Below, one piece after another: positions 1-4,848 of a DNA stretch of 5,307 bases. Under the pieces are notes generated by a model. The model was not told where the DNA came from, made no database searches, and saw only the letters and a program-made list of their open reading frames with translations. Both the position numbers and the translations under genes were made by a program. The DNA comes from Limimaricola sp041580155 (GTDB lineage Bacteria; Pseudomonadota; Alphaproteobacteria; Rhodobacterales; Rhodobacteraceae): positions 1-5,307 of the forward strand of contig JBFGEI010000236.1 of NCBI GenBank assembly GCA_041580155.1, written 5' to 3'. Position 1 is the first letter of the stretch. Each line of letters begins with the position of its first letter.

Positions 1-1
1 C

Positions 2-28
2 CCCCCCGCCTTCCGCCGCCCCGTCTGA
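2..28 (+). other. Possible C-terminal tail of an upstream gene
   Basis: One frame stays open from the window edge and ends in a TGA at 26-28, reading PPAFRRPV and then stop. The GAAAGG ribosome binding site of the next gene follows directly, which is the spacing expected if an upstream gene ended here and the RDD gene were its operon partner. Eight codons are too few to identify a product, and chance could produce the same picture. Confidence 0.2.
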
Positions 29-40
29 AAGGCCCCGCCG

Positions 41-520
41 ATGATCTCCTCTCCGAACTTCGCCGCCCGGCTGCAGGGCCTGCCCGACCCCGAGCGCGCC
101 CCGGGCTTTTATGCCGGCGTGCCGTTCAAGCGGGCGCTGGCCTGGCTGGTGGACGTGACGCTGATCGCGATCGCCTGCCTGCTGCTGCTGCCGTTCACCG
201 CCTTCATCGGGCTGTTCTTCTTTCCGCTGATGATGATGGTGGTCGGGTTTCTCTACCGCTGGGCGACGATCTCCGGCGGCTCGGCGACCTGGGGCATGCG
301 GCTGGTGGCGATCGAGCTGCGCGACGGCGACGGCCGCCGGCTGTCGTCGCAGGCCGCGTTCCTGCACACCGCCGGCTACGCGGTGTCGGTGACGCTGGCG
401 CCGCTGCAGCTGGTGTCGATGGCGATGATGCTGCTGACCGACCGCGGCCAGGGGCTGAGCGACACGCTGCTGGCCACCACCGCGATCAACCGGCCCGAAC
501 CCGGCAGCCTGCCGGGCTGA
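41..520 (+). CDS. RDD family small inner-membrane protein
   Basis: This 159-residue protein matches the RDD family, named for one conserved Arg and two conserved Asp residues in a small multi-helix membrane domain. The N-terminal motif is visible as R31 to D38 (FKRALAWLVD) at the start of the first helix, and the C-terminal motif as RGQGLSDTLLATTAI with D141. Hydrophobic segments lie at about residues 33-54, 55-73 and 108-130. The stretch between helices (about 76-95, ATISGGSATWGMRLVAIELR) is typical of the family, where a G-x-x-x-G-K/M-R-L-like segment precedes a short beta-rich loop. Function is poorly known; some RDD proteins have been linked to ion exchange, but nothing here assigns a substrate. 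A GAAAGG ribosome binding site at 27-32, eight bases before the ATG, supports the start. The gene lies 90 bp upstream of bpt on the same strand, with its own candidate promoter between them, so cotranscription is possible but not required. Confidence 0.85.
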   Translation: MISSPNFAARLQGLPDPERAPGFYAGVPFKRALAWLVDVTLIAIACLLLLPFTAFIGLFFFPLMMMVVGFLYRWATISGGSATWGMRLVAIELRDGDGRRLSSQAAFLHTAGYAVSVTLAPLQLVSMAMMLLTDRGQGLSDTLLATTAINRPEPGSLPG

Positions 521-558
521 CCGATCGGCGGCGTTCACCCTGCGCCACCCCAAGGGGC

Positions 559-587
559 TTGGCAGGCGCGGGGCCTGTTGCTAGCCT
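559..587 (+). promoter_or_regulatory. Candidate promoter for bpt
   Basis: TTGGCA at 559-564 matches five of six positions of the sigma70 -35 consensus. Seventeen bases later comes TAGCCT at 582-587, a weak -10 preceded by TG at 579-580 as in extended -10 promoters. Transcription would begin near 594, leaving a short leader before the bpt ATG at 611. Just upstream, 548-556 can fold as CCC-CAAG-GGG without a T-run. High-GC DNA yields such matches by chance, so this is tentative. Confidence 0.33.
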
Positions 588-610
588 TCGGGCGAACCGG
601 ACGGACCCTC

Positions 611-1447
611 ATGCGTCATACCTTGCCCTTTGCGCCGCAGTTCTACGTGACGGCCCCGCAGCCCTGCCCCTATTTGGCGGGCCGAATGGAGCGCAAGCTG
701 TTCACCGCGCTGCAGGGCGAGCAATCCGAACGGCTGAACGACGCGCTGTCCAAGCAGGGCTTCCGGCGCAGCCAGAACGTGCTGTATCGCCCGTCCTGCG
801 CCGATTGCAGCGCCTGCCTGTCGGCGCGGATCGACGTCAGCCGCTTCACCCCGTCGCGCAGCCAGGCCCGGGTGCTCAAGCGCAACCGCGACCTGGCGCG
901 GCGCGCCACCTCGCCCTGGGCCACCGAAGAGCAATACGCGCTGTTCCGCGATTACCTCGACAGCCGCCATGCCAGCGGCGGCATGGCCGACATGGACATG
1001 TTCGAATTCGCGGCGATGGTCGAGGAAACCCCGGTGCGGTCGCGGCTGGTGGAATACGCCAACCCGTCGCAGGCCGACGACGACCGCCGCGGGCTGCGCG
1101 CGGTCTGCCTGACCGACATCCTCGATGACGGTCTCAGCATGGTCTATTCCTTCTTCGCACCGGACCAGGACCGGCGCTCGCTCGGCACCCATGTGATCCT
1201 CGATCACGTGCGGATCGCGCAGGAGATGCAGCTGCCCTACGTCTATCTCGGCTACTGGGTCCCCGGCAGCCCGAAGATGGATTACAAGGCGCGGTTCTCC
1301 GGCCTCGAGATCTACCGCCGCGGCCATTGGGAGCCGATCGGCGACCCGGCGCGGCACAGCTCGGAAACCCACCCGCTGTCGGTCGACCCGATCGCCGAGC
1401 AGGTGGCGCGGATCAGCCTGCCCGACACCAGGCCGGTGCGCGGCTGA
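611..1447 (+). CDS. bpt: Aspartate/glutamate leucyltransferase (bacterial N-end rule)
   Basis: Bpt transfers Leu from leucyl-tRNA to proteins with N-terminal Asp or Glu, marking them for ClpS/ClpAP degradation in the cytoplasm. The 278-residue product has both halves of the ATE (arginyl/leucyl-transferase) family. The N-terminal half (about 12-80) carries PCPYL with C19 and then YRPSCADCSAC with C63, C66 and C69, the conserved cysteines of the family. The C-terminal half (about 175-235) carries SMVYSFFAPDQDRRSLGTHV and then YVYLGYWVPGSPKMDYKARF, the usual acyl-transferase fold signature. An in-frame TTG at 578 would add 11 residues. I chose the ATG at 611 because MRHTLPFAPQFY is the normal beginning of the family and a GGACGGA stretch at 599-605 can serve as a ribosome binding site. 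The length is usual and I see no damaged motif. The family assignment is very secure. Leu rather than Arg as the transferred residue is inferred from the bacterial Bpt subfamily. Confidence 0.95.
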   Translation: MRHTLPFAPQFYVTAPQPCPYLAGRMERKLFTALQGEQSERLNDALSKQGFRRSQNVLYRPSCADCSACLSARIDVSRFTPSRSQARVLKRNRDLARRATSPWATEEQYALFRDYLDSRHASGGMADMDMFEFAAMVEETPVRSRLVEYANPSQADDDRRGLRAVCLTDILDDGLSMVYSFFAPDQDRRSLGTHVILDHVRIAQEMQLPYVYLGYWVPGSPKMDYKARFSGLEIYRRGHWEPIGDPARHSSETHPLSVDPIAEQVARISLPDTRPVRG

Positions 1448-1457
1448 GCCACCGCCA

Positions 1458-1486
1458 GCCGCGACCCGGAGTGCCCGGGCCGCGGC
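1458..1486. terminator. Hairpin between convergent bpt and phoX
   Basis: GCCGCG (1458-1463) pairs with CGCGGC (1481-1486), and CCCGG (1465-1469) with CCGGG (1475-1479), separated by one A-C mismatch. This gives an 11-pair stem with a five-base loop. It fills most of the 49-bp gap between the bpt stop at 1447 and the phoX stop at 1497. It has no T-run on either strand, so it is not a textbook intrinsic terminator. It may act as a bidirectional barrier, with Rho, or as a 3'-end stabiliser for both mRNAs. Confidence 0.45.
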
Positions 1487-1496
1487 GGCGTCGGTC

Positions 1497-3374
1497 CTAG
1501 CCGATCGATGCCCCGTCTTCGCGCCGCACCGCGACGATCGAGCTGCGCGGCAGCCCGTTGGCATCGGGGAAGTTCAACGGGTGCTGGATCCCGACGAACA
1601 TCGTCCTTCGGTCGGTCGAAAAGCACGCCCCGGTGATCTCCGCGCCCTTCGGCCCGGTCATGAAGCGCGCGATCTCGCCGGTGTCGGGATCGCCGACCAG
1701 CATCTGGTTGTTGCCCATGCCGGCGAAGTCGCCCTCGTCGCTGTCGTCGCCGTCGGTCTGGATCCACAGCAGCCCCCGGCTGTCGAAGGTCATCCCGTCG
1801 GGCGAGTTGAACATGTTGCCCGCCGTGACGTTCTCGGAGCCGGCATAGCGGTCCTCGTGCACCTGCGGATTGCCGGCCATCACGTAGAGATCCCAGGCAA
1901 AGACGTCGGCGGCATGGTCGCCGGCCTCGGGCCGCCAGCGCACGATCTGGCCGTAGAGGTTCTCGGGGCGCGGGTTCGGCCCGGCCGCGGGGGTGTCGTC
2001 GCCCCCCGCGTTGGGCTTGATCGCGCGGTTCTTGTTGTTGGTCAGCGCGCAGTAGGCCTCGGCCCGCAGCGGGTGCACCGCGACCCATTCGGGGCGGTCC
2101 ATCGTCGTGGCGCCCACCGCCGAGCCGGCCTGGCGGGTGTGGATGTGGATCAGCGCCCGGTCCATGCCGGTGCTCTCGGGGGTCAGCGCCAGCCATGCGC
2201 CGGAGCCGTCCTCGTCGAACCGCGCGACGTAGAGCTGCCCGTCGTCGAGCAGCCCCGAGGTGTCGCCGCCTTCGACATAAGGCTGGTCCGAGACGTAGCG
2301 ATACAGGAACTCGCCGCGCTCGTCGTCGCCCAGAAAGACGACGACGCGGTTGTCGGCGGCCAACGTCACCGCGGCGTTTTCGTGCTTGAAGCGGCCCAGC
2401 GCGGTGCGTTTGACCGGCATCGAGGCCGGGTCCGACGGGTCGATCTCGACGACGTAACCGGCGCGGTGCGGCTCGTTGGGGGTCTTTGACACGTCGAAGC
2501 GGGCGTCGAACTTCTCGTAATCATAGCCCGACTCGGCCTCGATGCCGTAACGCTCGTAGCCCTCGGGCATCGCCATGGCGGCGTCGGTCGATCCGAAGTA
2601 GCCGTTGAAGTTCTCTTCGCAGGTCAGGTAGCTGCCCCAAGGCGTGCGGCCGGCGCCGCAGTTGTTGAAGGTGCCCAGCGCCTGCGTCCCCGACGGGTCG
2701 GCGTCGGTCTTCAGCAGTTCATGCCCGGCGGCCGGCCCCGAAATGCGCATCGGGGTGTTGTGGGTGATCCGGCGGTTGAAGCGGCTGTCCAGAACGATCT
2801 GCCAGCCGGCCTCGGTCTCGGCCACTTCGAACACCGAGATGCCCTGCGCATCCTGCAGCTTGCGCACGTCGTCGGCCGAGGCCGGGGCGCCATCGGGGTT
2901 CTGCGGCAGGTTGATCTCGGGGTTGGCGTATTCGTGGTTCACCGCGATCACCTGGTGGCCGTCGATGTCGAACAGCTCCATGCCGTCGGTGTTCTCGCCG
3001 AAGGCCCGCGCCTGGCCCGCGACGCTGGTGCCGAGGGCGGGGTCGAAATCGGGCGCGTCCGAAAACAGCCTGTCGCCCCAGCTGGCGAGCACCTGCCAGG
3101 CGTAGCCCTCGGGCACGTGCACCGTGTAATCAGTCGCGGTCGGGATCGGGGTGAAGCCGAACCGCGACGCGGTCTGCGCCAGCGCGGTCGACCCCCGCAG
3201 CAGGCCGCTACCCATGACGGCGGCGCCCGAGCCGACGGCGACCAGCCCCGACAGGAAGCCGCGGCGCGACATCGCGGCGGCGACGACACGGTCGAAATCG
3301 GTGGTCTCGTCGGTCGGACGACGCAGTTCGTCCAGCTCGTCCCAGCTGATCTTGTTGATGTTGAAACGCTTCAT
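1497..3374 (-). CDS. phoX: Tat-exported alkaline phosphatase, PhoX family
   Basis: PhoX enzymes are monomeric phosphatases with an iron and calcium cofactor that release phosphate from organic esters outside the cytoplasm, usually under phosphate limitation. The 625-residue length is normal. The N-terminus is the typical long PhoX leader: an acidic region with SWDELDEL and FDRVV, then the twin-arginine motif SRRGFLSG (36-43), a hydrophobic stretch (about 44-58) and a probable cleavage site after ALA (64-66). Family motifs follow in order: NHEY (146-149), ISGPAAGHELLKT (211-223), NNCGAGRTPWGSYLTCEEN (237-255) with the metal-site region C239 and E253/E254, GRFKHENAAV (327-336), FLGDDERGEFLYRYV (347-361), RPEWVAVHP (427-435), LTNNKNR (444-450), NLYGQIVRW (472-480), NSPDGMTFDSRGLLWIQTDG (523-542) and FVGIQHP (593-599). 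A later ATG (M35) would leave the Arg pair at the extreme N-terminus and lacks a ribosome binding site. The start at 3374 has AGGG eight bases upstream. A candidate PHO box lies ahead of it. Phosphatase substrate range cannot be read from sequence. Confidence 0.95.
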   Translation of the reverse strand: MKRFNINKISWDELDELRRPTDETTDFDRVVAAAMSRRGFLSGLVAVGSGAAVMGSGLLRGSTALAQTASRFGFTPIPTATDYTVHVPEGYAWQVLASWGDRLFSDAPDFDPALGTSVAGQARAFGENTDGMELFDIDGHQVIAVNHEYANPEINLPQNPDGAPASADDVRKLQDAQGISVFEVAETEAGWQIVLDSRFNRRITHNTPMRISGPAAGHELLKTDADPSGTQALGTFNNCGAGRTPWGSYLTCEENFNGYFGSTDAAMAMPEGYERYGIEAESGYDYEKFDARFDVSKTPNEPHRAGYVVEIDPSDPASMPVKRTALGRFKHENAAVTLAADNRVVVFLGDDERGEFLYRYVSDQPYVEGGDTSGLLDDGQLYVARFDEDGSGAWLALTPESTGMDRALIHIHTRQAGSAVGATTMDRPEWVAVHPLRAEAYCALTNNKNRAIKPNAGGDDTPAAGPNPRPENLYGQIVRWRPEAGDHAADVFAWDLYVMAGNPQVHEDRYAGSENVTAGNMFNSPDGMTFDSRGLLWIQTDGDDSDEGDFAGMGNNQMLVGDPDTGEIARFMTGPKGAEITGACFSTDRRTMFVGIQHPLNFPDANGLPRSSIVAVRREDGASIG

Positions 3375-3411
3375 GGTGCGATCCCTGATCGTTTGCCTTC
3401 AATGCGTTGGC

Positions 3412-3417
3412 AGCTAA
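3412..3417 (-). promoter_or_regulatory. Candidate -10 element of the phoX promoter
   Basis: On the minus strand TTAGCT lies nine bases downstream of the perfect PHO half-site CTGTCAT, and TAGCTG lies ten bases downstream. In PhoB-dependent promoters such as E. coli phoA the -10 follows the PHO box at about this distance and there is no good -35, because PhoB replaces it. No TTGACA-like hexamer is visible at the right place. The hexamer is a weak match to TATAAT, so the support comes mainly from position. The leader RNA would be roughly 30 bases. Confidence 0.4.
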
Positions 3418-3426
3418 GGGCGCGAG

Positions 3427-3466
3427 ATGACAGTTTCGCGAAGGTTGCACGAAACTCTCGTGTCAG
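3427..3466 (-). promoter_or_regulatory. Candidate PHO box array (PhoB sites) for phoX
   Basis: Read on the minus strand, four heptamers repeat at an exact 11-bp period, the spacing of PhoB half-sites. In 5' to 3' order they are CTGACAC (3466-3460), GTTTCGT (3455-3449), CCTTCGC (3444-3438) and CTGTCAT (3433-3427). Against the half-site CTGTCAT or its common variant CTTTCAT they match 5, 5, 4 and 7 of 7 positions. The four-base spacers are GAGA, GCAA and GAAA, somewhat A-rich within GC-rich DNA. The perfect half-site is promoter-proximal, about 50 bp from the phoX start codon, and a possible -10 follows at the right distance. PhoB control of phoX genes is established in several bacteria. Binding at this site is inferred. 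Confidence 0.6.
3433..3455. repeat. Inverted repeat GTTTCG / CGAAAC in the divergent intergenic region
   Basis: GTTTCG (3433-3438) and CGAAAC (3450-3455) are perfect inverted copies with an 11-base gap. They are flanked by a second, slightly off-centre inverted pair, TGACA (3428-3432) and TGTCA (3461-3465). The element lies inside the PHO box array and may be an incidental result of it. Alternatively it is an operator for a dimeric regulator acting on both divergent genes. Confidence 0.4.
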
Positions 3467-3549
3467 ACCCTCGCGGCGGAATTTTGCCGGGAACGTCGAC
3501 GCCGGTAGCACGTTGCAGTTTCGAACGCCCCGGAACCGGAGACCAAGAC

Positions 3550-4497
3550 ATGGCCGAACGCCACGACACATCGGCCCATCCCGCCGACATCAGCGCCACC
3601 GGGTGGTGGGCGACGTTGAAACGGGTCTGGAGCGAGATCGGCGCCGACCACGTCAGCCTGATCGCCGCCGGCTGCGCCTTCTACGGGCTGCTGGCGATTT
3701 TCCCCGGGATCGTCGCCGCGATGGCGATCGCCGGGCTTTTCTTCGACCCGAACACGGTGGTGAACCAGCTGCAGGATCTGGCGGCGCTGTTGCCGCAGGA
3801 GGCCGCCGAGATCGTCATCGGCCAGGCCACCGAGGTGGCCGGCAGCGCCGAGGGCGGTCTTGGGCTGGCGGCGGTGTTCGGCATCGCGGTCGCGCTGTAT
3901 TCGGCGTCGAAGGGGGTGCAGTCGCTGATGGAGGGGCTGAACGTCGCCTTCGAGGCCGAGGAGACCCGCGGCCTGGTGGCGCTGAACGTGCAGAAGATGC
4001 TGCTGACGATCGGCATGGTGCTTGGCTTCCTTTTGATCATCGCGGTGGCCGCGGGGCTGCCGGCGGTGCTGCGCTTCCTGCCGCTTGGTGCCGCGACCGA
4101 AACCCTGATCACGATCCTGCGCTGGCCGCTGATGCTGATGCTGCTGGCGATCGGGCTTGCGGTGCTGTACCGGTTCGGGCCGTCACGCGGCGAAAAGCGC
4201 TGGCGCTGGATCACCCCGGGCGCGGCGCTGGCCTGCCTGCTGTGGCTGCTCGGCTCCATCGCCTTCGCCTTCTACGTCCGCAGCTTCGGCGGCTACAACG
4301 AGACCTTCGGCGCGCTCGGCGGCGTCATCGTGCTGCTGATGTGGCTCTGGCTGTCGGCCTTCATCGTGCTGCTCGGGGCCGAATTCGACAGCGAGATGGA
4401 ACGCCAGGCCAAGCACCACCCCGAACCGGCGAAGGGCTCGGACGACCCGCTGAGCGACGAGACCGACAAGGCGCCCGCCGCGCCGGCGCAGGGCTGA
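3550..4497 (+). CDS. YihY/BrkB-family inner-membrane protein
   Basis: This 315-residue protein belongs to the YihY/BrkB family (once misnamed ribonuclease BN; UPF0761), multi-pass inner-membrane proteins of unsettled function. Six hydrophobic segments are visible at about 36-64, 103-122, 150-176, 188-207, 222-247 and 254-277. Family motifs are AAGCAFYGLLAIFPG (39-53), LYSASKGVQSLMEGLNVAF (116-134), the conserved YNETFGALGGVIVLLMW (249-265) and LLGAEFDSE (274-282). The cytoplasmic tail (about 283-315) is charged and then rich in Pro and Ala, as in many relatives. The frame is open from an ATG at 3427, but I chose 3550. GGAGA at 3538-3542 sits seven bases before it, the extra 41 residues look unlike the family, and the 3427 ATG falls inside the candidate PHO box. 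The gene is divergent from phoX, with 175 bp between start codons. Shared regulation is possible but unproven. Confidence 0.9.
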   Translation: MAERHDTSAHPADISATGWWATLKRVWSEIGADHVSLIAAGCAFYGLLAIFPGIVAAMAIAGLFFDPNTVVNQLQDLAALLPQEAAEIVIGQATEVAGSAEGGLGLAAVFGIAVALYSASKGVQSLMEGLNVAFEAEETRGLVALNVQKMLLTIGMVLGFLLIIAVAAGLPAVLRFLPLGAATETLITILRWPLMLMLLAIGLAVLYRFGPSRGEKRWRWITPGAALACLLWLLGSIAFAFYVRSFGGYNETFGALGGVIVLLMWLWLSAFIVLLGAEFDSEMERQAKHHPEPAKGSDDPLSDETDKAPAAPAQG

Positions 4498-4500
4498 TCC

Positions 4501-4531
4501 GGACCGGTCGCCCGGCGGCGGCACCCGGTCC
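4501..4531 (+). terminator. Weak hairpin after the YihY-family gene
   Basis: GGACCGG (4501-4507) pairs perfectly with CCGGTCC (4525-4531) across a 17-base loop, starting four bases after the stop codon at 4495-4497. Only a short CTTTG follows a few bases later, so it lacks a proper T-run. It could help end the upstream transcript before the ilv promoter, perhaps with Rho. Confidence 0.3.
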
Positions 4532-4559
4532 AGAGGCTTTGCGCATCTGGCCGACGGCC

Positions 4560-4618
4560 GCGAACCGGGACAACAAAGTTGCGAAACCGGGCCGCCCTGC
4601 GACATTTTCTCCGCGAGA
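4560..4618 (+). promoter_or_regulatory. Small repeats just upstream of the ilv promoter
   Basis: GCGAACCGGG (4560-4569) recurs as GCGAAACCGGG (4581-4591), about two helical turns apart. Between the copies is the palindrome CAAC-AAA-GTTG (4571-4581). A second small palindrome, TCTC-CGC-GAGA (4608-4618), ends six bases before the -35 hexamer. Their placement would suit a regulator of the ilv promoter. No known consensus is matched, and short repeats of this kind can arise by chance. Confidence 0.2.
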
Positions 4619-4623
4619 TGCGG

Positions 4624-4651
4624 TTGACGCCCTTTGCTGCGCGTGCATATG
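4624..4651 (+). promoter_or_regulatory. Promoter of the ilv leader and ilvB
   Basis: TTGACG (4624-4629) matches five of six -35 consensus bases. After 16 bases comes CATATG (4646-4651), the only A/T-rich hexamer nearby and a reasonable -10; TATGTG at 4648-4653, with an 18-base spacer, is the alternative. Transcription would start near 4658, about 23 bases before the leader peptide ATG, which suits an attenuator leader. No closer match lies between here and ilvB. Confidence 0.6.
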
Positions 4652-4680
4652 TGCCGTGGCAGACAGAAGGGTATCGGCAG

Positions 4681-4728
4681 ATGCGCAGGCAGCTAGTAAT
4701 CGGCAAGGACGGGTGCATGGGCCGGTAA
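4681..4728 (+). CDS. ilv leader peptide (attenuator control peptide)
   Basis: A 15-residue reading frame, MRRQLVIGKDGCMGR, ends in TAA at 4726-4728. AGAAGGG at 4665-4671, nine bases before the ATG, is a good ribosome binding site. Residues 5-7 are Leu-Val-Ile, the three end products of the pathway begun by acetolactate synthase. They are encoded CTA-GTA-ATC at 4693-4701. CTA and GTA do not occur in the 153 visible codons of ilvB, where Leu is CTG or CTC and Val is GTG or GTC. Slow translation of these codons would be highly sensitive to shortage of the charged tRNAs. Codons 11-14 overlap the 5' arm of the antiterminator helix, so a ribosome that reaches the stop codon masks that arm. The peptide probably has no activity of its own, although trans roles for such peptides have been reported for the rhizobial trp leader. 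Too short for gene finders and likely unannotated. Confidence 0.8.
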   Translation: MRRQLVIGKDGCMGR

Positions 4729-4760
4729 CGGCAGGACCATGAACGGTCTCCCATGCGCCC
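4711..4760 (+). promoter_or_regulatory. Antiterminator of the ilvB attenuator
   Basis: GGGTGCATGGG (4711-4721) pairs along its whole length with CCCATGCGCCC (4750-4760), giving eleven pairs with a single G-U. The 3' arm includes 4757-4760, the first four bases of the terminator's 5' arm, so the two structures exclude each other. The enclosed sequence folds into two small hairpins: CCG-GTAA-CGG (4722-4731), whose loop is of the stable GNRA type and includes the leader stop codon, and GGACC/GGTCT (4734-4738 with 4745-4749). A ribosome stalled at Leu-Val-Ile (4693-4701) leaves 4711-4721 largely free and the helix forms, allowing read-through. A ribosome at the stop codon covers it and termination follows. 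A protector pairing is also possible: ATGCGC at 4681-4686 with GTGCAT at 4713-4718. Confidence 0.75.
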
Positions 4761-4782
4761 CCGGACCTCCGGGGGCTTTTTT
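4757..4782 (+). terminator. Intrinsic terminator of the ilvB attenuator
   Basis: GCCCCCGG (4757-4764) pairs with CCGGGGGC (4769-4776) around the loop ACCT, and six T residues follow at 4777-4782. This is the only hairpin with a real T-run in the window. It lies between the leader peptide and ilvB, 66 bases before the ilvB ATG, so it must be conditional. A terminated RNA would be about 125 bases if transcription starts near 4658. Confidence 0.88.
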
Positions 4783-4848
4783 GTGCGCAGTCGCGGGTTT
4801 GGCCCGCAACCGAATTGAACCGCAGAGCGAACGACAAGGAACGGCACG

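Noticed and set aside
548..556. CCC-CAAG-GGG hairpin between the RDD gene and bpt as a terminator
   Set aside because: The stem is very short, no T-run follows, and the sequence directly precedes a candidate promoter. It is more likely incidental.
578..610. Upstream TTG start for bpt
   Set aside because: The extra 11 residues are not part of the usual family N-terminus, and the ATG at 611 begins directly at the conserved MRHTLPFAPQFY stretch.
559..1128. A 189-codon + strand frame overlapping the start of bpt
   Set aside because: It is out of frame with bpt, its translation is rich in Arg, Ala, Gln and Pro, and it shows no domain.
581..1564. A 327-codon open frame on the - strand opposite bpt
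   Set aside because: It is a shadow of bpt, which has clear conserved motifs on the other strand. It also runs into the 3' end of phoX and matches no known family.
1312..2196. A 294-codon - strand frame overlapping the C-terminal half of phoX, considered as a sign of a frameshift or second gene
   Set aside because: phoX is intact across the whole interval with family motifs in order, so no frameshift is needed. The other frame has low-complexity Arg/Gly composition.
1581..2489. A 302-codon open frame on the + strand opposite phoX
   Set aside because: It is antisense to strongly conserved PhoX motifs. Its composition is the usual Val/Gly/Arg-rich shadow and it has no family resemblance.
3484..3511. 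TTGCCG with TAGCAC 16 bases later as a promoter for the YihY-family gene
   Set aside because: Both hexamers are poor matches (four and three of six), and the region offers several equally weak pairs.
2721..4742. A 673-codon open frame on the + strand spanning the antisense of phoX and most of the YihY-family gene in another frame
   Set aside because: It is an effect of high GC at third codon positions. Its translation is Arg/Gly/Ala-rich and low in complexity with no recognisable domain, and it conflicts with two well-supported genes.
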